A stretch of DNA of 64,000 nt, taken from assembly GCA_036557665.1 (NCBI GenBank), contig DATBHG010000115.1, positions 41,563 through 105,562 on the forward strand, read 5' to 3'. The notes below the pieces were generated by a model. The model searched no databases. It was given only the letters and a program-made list of their open reading frames with translations, and had not been told where the DNA came from. Shown here in pieces: positions 63,758 through 64,000 of the stretch (positions within the stretch are counted from its first letter, which is position 1; each line of letters begins with the position of its first letter). A program made the translations under genes and the position numbers. The DNA comes from VAZQ01 sp036557665 (GTDB taxonomy: Bacteria > Pseudomonadota > Alphaproteobacteria > Rhizobiales > Xanthobacteraceae).

Positions 63758-64000
63758 ATGACTTTGGCAATCAACGATACTGCTCCGGACTTCGAAGCGG
63801 TCACGACCGAAGGCAAGATCCGCTTTCACGATTGGATCGGCGACAAGTGGGCGGTGCTGTTCTCGCATCCCAAGGATTACACCCCGGTCTGCACGACCGA
63901 GCTCGGCTACATGGCCAAGATCAAGCCGGAATTCGACAAGCGCGGCGTCAAGATCATCGGGCTGTCCGTCGATCCGGTCGACAACCACGCCGGCTGGGCC
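63758..64000 (+). CDS. Peroxiredoxin, 1-Cys (Prx6-like), cut by window end
   Basis: 81 codons visible from the ATG at 63758. SHPKDYTPVCTTELGYMA holds the peroxidatic Cys in the PxxxTPVC(T/S)TE context; KIIGLSVDPVDNHAGWA continues the AhpC/Prx6 pattern and runs off the window. Reduces peroxides. Likely about 210-220 residues in full. Confidence 0.9.
   Translation, partial: MTLAINDTAPDFEAVTTEGKIRFHDWIGDKWAVLFSHPKDYTPVCTTELGYMAKIKPEFDKRGVKIIGLSVDPVDNHAGWA

Overview
This 64-kb window is high-GC chromosomal DNA from an alphaproteobacterium, most likely a Hyphomicrobiales (Rhizobiales) member near the Xanthobacteraceae/Bradyrhizobiaceae. The grounds are divergent hopanoid genes hpnH/hpnN, a PAS-type sensor kinase of the alphaproteobacterial kind, DUF1194, DUF1328, a full CtrA-type site, orphan Bug/TTT binding proteins and a palindromic intergenic repeat of a type I associate with this order. 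No rRNA, CRISPR array, prophage or intact insertion sequence was seen; the only tRNA found is tRNA-Leu(GAG) near 55.6 kb.

Layout. 0-3.6 kb: a sensor kinase cut by the left edge, a secreted DUF1194 protein and a GH114-like protein. 3.7-9.4 kb: the most distinctive locus, a Pls/PosA-type NRPS (adenylation, carrier, membrane/hexapeptide region, the epsilon-poly-lysine synthetase layout) divergent from a lysine 2,3-aminomutase-like radical SAM enzyme; together they suggest a beta-lysine or related cationic amino-acid polymer. 9.4-15.3 kb: an orphan form II CoxL, a small basic protein, and a minus-strand run of luciferase-like oxidoreductase, PhaC-like hydrolase and SDR. 15.7-19.8 kb: hpnH and hpnN. 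19.8-26.5 kb: Rieske protein, class II aldolase, an ABC importer without its binding protein, a gamma-glutamylcyclotransferase/acylphosphatase pair, GST, RidA and cupin. 26.5-36.5 kb: a tiny membrane protein, a DUF5615/DUF433 module, two Bug proteins, a GH20/NamZ/DOMON cell-wall sugar cluster, a glycosyltransferase, a frameshifted LysR gene and an ornithine cyclodeaminase-like gene.

36.6-39.9 kb is a gene-poor accessory stretch with DUF3224, three short ORFs carrying double-glycine leader motifs (one divergent from two, with a perfect palindrome between), a single-domain globin, an 11-bp minisatellite and a proline-rich ORF. 40-50 kb holds oligopeptidase B-like, YdcF, RraA, aldo/keto reductase, cupredoxin/FTR1 iron uptake, a GGDEF-EAL protein and a secreted NodB-type deacetylase preceded by a CtrA-type site. 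50-55.4 kb is a toxin-antitoxin zone with an intact Phd/VapC pair, Uma2, an ABC binding protein, decayed ParDE, a frameshifted BrnT beside intact BrnA, and a dispersed repeat in three copies. 55.5-64 kb returns to core genes: tRNA-Leu, lipB, a second acylphosphatase/gamma-glutamylcyclotransferase pair, DUF805, membrane proteins, an acyl-CoA carboxylase alpha subunit, a glyoxalase-fold dioxygenase and a peroxiredoxin cut by the right edge.

All calls are by eye from translated sequence and remembered family motifs; no search or alignment was run.
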